NCBI GenBank assembly: GCA_031290295.1
Contig: JAITNT010000256.1
Span: 1 to 7,525 of the forward strand
DNA length: 7,525 nucleotides
Direction: 5' to 3'
DNA from: Clostridiales bacterium
GTDB taxonomy: Bacteria; Bacillota; Clostridia; Christensenellales; DUVY01
A program made the position numbers and the translations under genes. Shown one piece after another: positions 5,877-7,525 of the stretch (positions within the stretch are counted from its first letter, which is position 1; the number at the start of each line of letters is the position of its first letter). The notes below the pieces were generated by a model. It was not told where the DNA came from. It ran no database searches and was given only the letters and a program-made list of their open reading frames with translations.

Positions 5877-6965
5877 ATGAGTATATCCGTACGCAAGGAA
5901 AGAATTTTGCAGGCGGTTGTAGAGGACTACATTAATACCGCGCGGGCTATTTCCAGCAGCGACGTGCAGGCTAAGCATTTGCCCGAGCTTAGCTCGGCGA
6001 CTATACGGAACGAGCTTTCCGCCTTAGAGGAGCTTGGGTATCTTTATCAGCCGCACACCTCGGCGGGACGCGTTCCCACGCCGGAGGCATATAAGCTGTA
6101 TATAGAGAAGCTCATGCCACGCCGTAAGCTCACTAATTCCGAGCTTGACCTTATCAAGAGTTATTTCTCTAATCAGGTGGTCGGTATGGGCGACGTTTTG
6201 CGTAAGACCGCCAAGGTTATCAGCGAAATAACGAATTACACGTCTATAGCCGTAGCCTCCGATATGAACGACGCGATTATCGAAAATATCCGTATCGTCA
6301 AGCTCACGCCGCATTCCGCGCTCGTCGTGGTGGTTACGGACAGAGGGGTTCTCAAGGATTCTACCGTGCAGGTAGAGGGCGAGCTTTCGGACGATTATTT
6401 CGATACGGCGGCGCGGTTCACTTTGGAGGCGTTCCGCGGACGCAAAATATCCGATTTGGCGAGCCCCGACCCTGTTATCGAGCAGGTTTGCGGCGAATTT
6501 AAGGTGTTTTTCGATACGGTTATGCAAATAATAGTCAACTATTCCGATCAGCTGCGTCCCGAGGATTTCATGCTCGAGGGGGTTTCCAAGATATTTGACC
6601 AGCCCGAATACAACTCTATGGAAAGGGCGCGGGCAATGATGGGCGTTTTAGAGGGGCGCGAGCGGCTTTTTCCGGTGCTAAAAGCGAGAGAGGATATGCA
6701 GTTGAGTATTAACATAGGGCGCGAAAGCAGTAACGCGCTTTCCGATTGCGCGATCGTCACCGCTAATTACATCGTGGACGGCAAGCCGATAGGGCAGGCG
6801 GGCGTTATAGGCCCGATACGGATGAATTATTCCAAGGTGGTGTCCGTCCTCGACTATATTTCACAAACGCTCAAAGGCTCGTCGGATAACGAAAGCGGCG
6901 GCATAGCGATTTCTATACAAAACACCTATAATACACATAATACGGACCATGACGGCAAGGAGTAG
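5877..6965 (+). CDS. hrcA: Heat-inducible transcription repressor HrcA
   Basis: HrcA is the cytoplasmic repressor of class I heat-shock genes. It binds CIRCE as a dimer, and GroEL keeps it active. The start is set by AAAGGAGG (5864-5871), 5 nt before ATG. Residues 1-72 are the winged helix-turn-helix with the family signatures SSATIRNELSALEELGYL (39-56) and QPHTSAGRVPT (58-68). The rest is the GAF-like and dimerisation region, ending in the conserved GPIRMNYSKVVSVLDYI (from about 312). At 362 residues it is slightly longer than usual because of a ~30-residue Ser/Asn/Thr-rich tail (KGSSDNES to DGKE) that looks unstructured. The CIRCE site in its own leader indicates autoregulation. grpE follows after 2 bp. 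Confidence 0.96.
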   Translation: MSISVRKERILQAVVEDYINTARAISSSDVQAKHLPELSSATIRNELSALEELGYLYQPHTSAGRVPTPEAYKLYIEKLMPRRKLTNSELDLIKSYFSNQVVGMGDVLRKTAKVISEITNYTSIAVASDMNDAIIENIRIVKLTPHSALVVVVTDRGVLKDSTVQVEGELSDDYFDTAARFTLEAFRGRKISDLASPDPVIEQVCGEFKVFFDTVMQIIVNYSDQLRPEDFMLEGVSKIFDQPEYNSMERARAMMGVLEGRERLFPVLKAREDMQLSINIGRESSNALSDCAIVTANYIVDGKPIGQAGVIGPIRMNYSKVVSVLDYISQTLKGSSDNESGGIAISIQNTYNTHNTDHDGKE

Positions 6966-6967
6966 AT

Positions 6968-7525
6968 ATGGCGGCAAAAAAGAAACTAAACGAAAACGAA
7001 CAAAGTGTGCAAGTTCCCGATAAGGACGGGCAAATAGCGTGGCTCGAGGACGCGCTTCTTACGGCGGAGCGTCTGGCCGCGGAGGAAAAGCAACGCGCCG
7101 ACGAGACGTACAACGACGCCTTGCGGTTGAGAGCGGAGTTCGATAACTTCCGTAAGCGTAACGCGGAGAGCGTGCGTAAGGCGCGCGAGGAGGGCGCGGC
7201 GGAAACGGCGGAGAAATTCCTCCCCGTAGCCGACGTAATCGAAAAGGCTCTGGAGATAATCCGCGAGCCCGACGTAAGGGCGGGGGTGGAAATGATACTC
7301 AAGAAGCTCATGCAGACCTTCGGCGAGCAGGGCGTCACCGAGATTCCCGCGCTGGGAGAGCCGTTCGACCCGGGCTTGCATAACGCCATAGAGGTAGTCG
7401 GGACGGCGGACTCGTCGCAATCGGACACGGTGGTCGGCGTATTCATGCGCGGCTACACGGCGGGCGACAGGGTGCTAAGGCACAGCGTGGTAAGAGTGGC
7501 GAAGTACGAACCCCCCGCGCGCTAG
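6968..7525 (+). CDS. grpE: Nucleotide exchange factor GrpE
   Basis: GrpE is the dimeric cytoplasmic co-chaperone that releases ADP from DnaK in the DnaK-DnaJ-GrpE folding cycle. The ORF is complete (185 residues); its TAG stop is the last codon of the window. AAGGAG (6957-6962), inside the end of hrcA, is its ribosome site, 5 nt before ATG, and the 2-bp gap suggests coupled translation. Residues 20-95 are a charged coiled coil containing the family core RAEFDNFRKR (55-64) and KFLPVADVIEKAL. The C-terminal beta-domain shows GVTEIPALGEPFDPGLHNAI (122-141) and RGYTAGDRVLRHSVVRVAK (161-179); the usual LRPA is LRHS here. The hrcA-grpE order is typical of Bacillota, so dnaK and dnaJ probably come next. 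Confidence 0.96.
   Translation: MAAKKKLNENEQSVQVPDKDGQIAWLEDALLTAERLAAEEKQRADETYNDALRLRAEFDNFRKRNAESVRKAREEGAAETAEKFLPVADVIEKALEIIREPDVRAGVEMILKKLMQTFGEQGVTEIPALGEPFDPGLHNAIEVVGTADSSQSDTVVGVFMRGYTAGDRVLRHSVVRVAKYEPPAR

Overview
The window looks like a chromosomal segment of a Bacillota (Clostridia-type) bacterium of moderate GC, probably an uncultured anaerobe. The evidence is the hrcA-grpE heat-shock operon head with a CIRCE operator, strong Shine-Dalgarno sites, and Gram-positive-style surface proteins with a signal peptide, a Gly-rich spacer, a C-terminal membrane segment and a basic tail. Everything recognisable is on the + strand; I see no RNA gene, CRISPR array or transposase.

Left part (1-5410), a cell-surface cluster. 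(1) The 3' part of a gene cut by the window edge: the end of a DUF4832 domain, three InlB/Listeria-Bacteroides-type FxGW repeats and a membrane anchor. (2) A complete secreted DUF4874-DUF4832 protein (glycoside-hydrolase-like barrel) with a Gly/Asp-rich spacer and a Cys-Gly membrane anchor. (3) A secreted beta-helix-like protein followed by a chitobiase C-terminal-like domain and two copies of a two-domain module, ending in a similar Cys-Gly anchor. Gene 3 is interrupted by a +1 frameshift exactly at an 11-G run (4158-4168). Ten Gs would give one anchored 693-residue protein; eleven give a 292-residue product that has a signal peptide but no anchor. Phase variation or a sequencing error are the two main explanations.

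Middle (5411-5876), a 466-bp non-coding region. It holds a perfect 17-bp inverted repeat, a small GNRA-loop hairpin followed by a T-rich tract, phased A-tracts, a sigma-A-type promoter, and a CIRCE operator with a second GAGTGCTA half-site 23 bp downstream.

Right part (5877-7525): hrcA (repressor of class I heat-shock genes) and grpE (nucleotide exchange factor of DnaK), separated by 2 bp. grpE ends at the last base of the window; dnaK and dnaJ would be expected next. HrcA most likely represses its own operon through the CIRCE site. The surface cluster and the heat-shock operon appear to be independent transcription units. The functional link among the three surface proteins (polysaccharide binding or processing at the envelope) is inferred from domain types and adjacency only.
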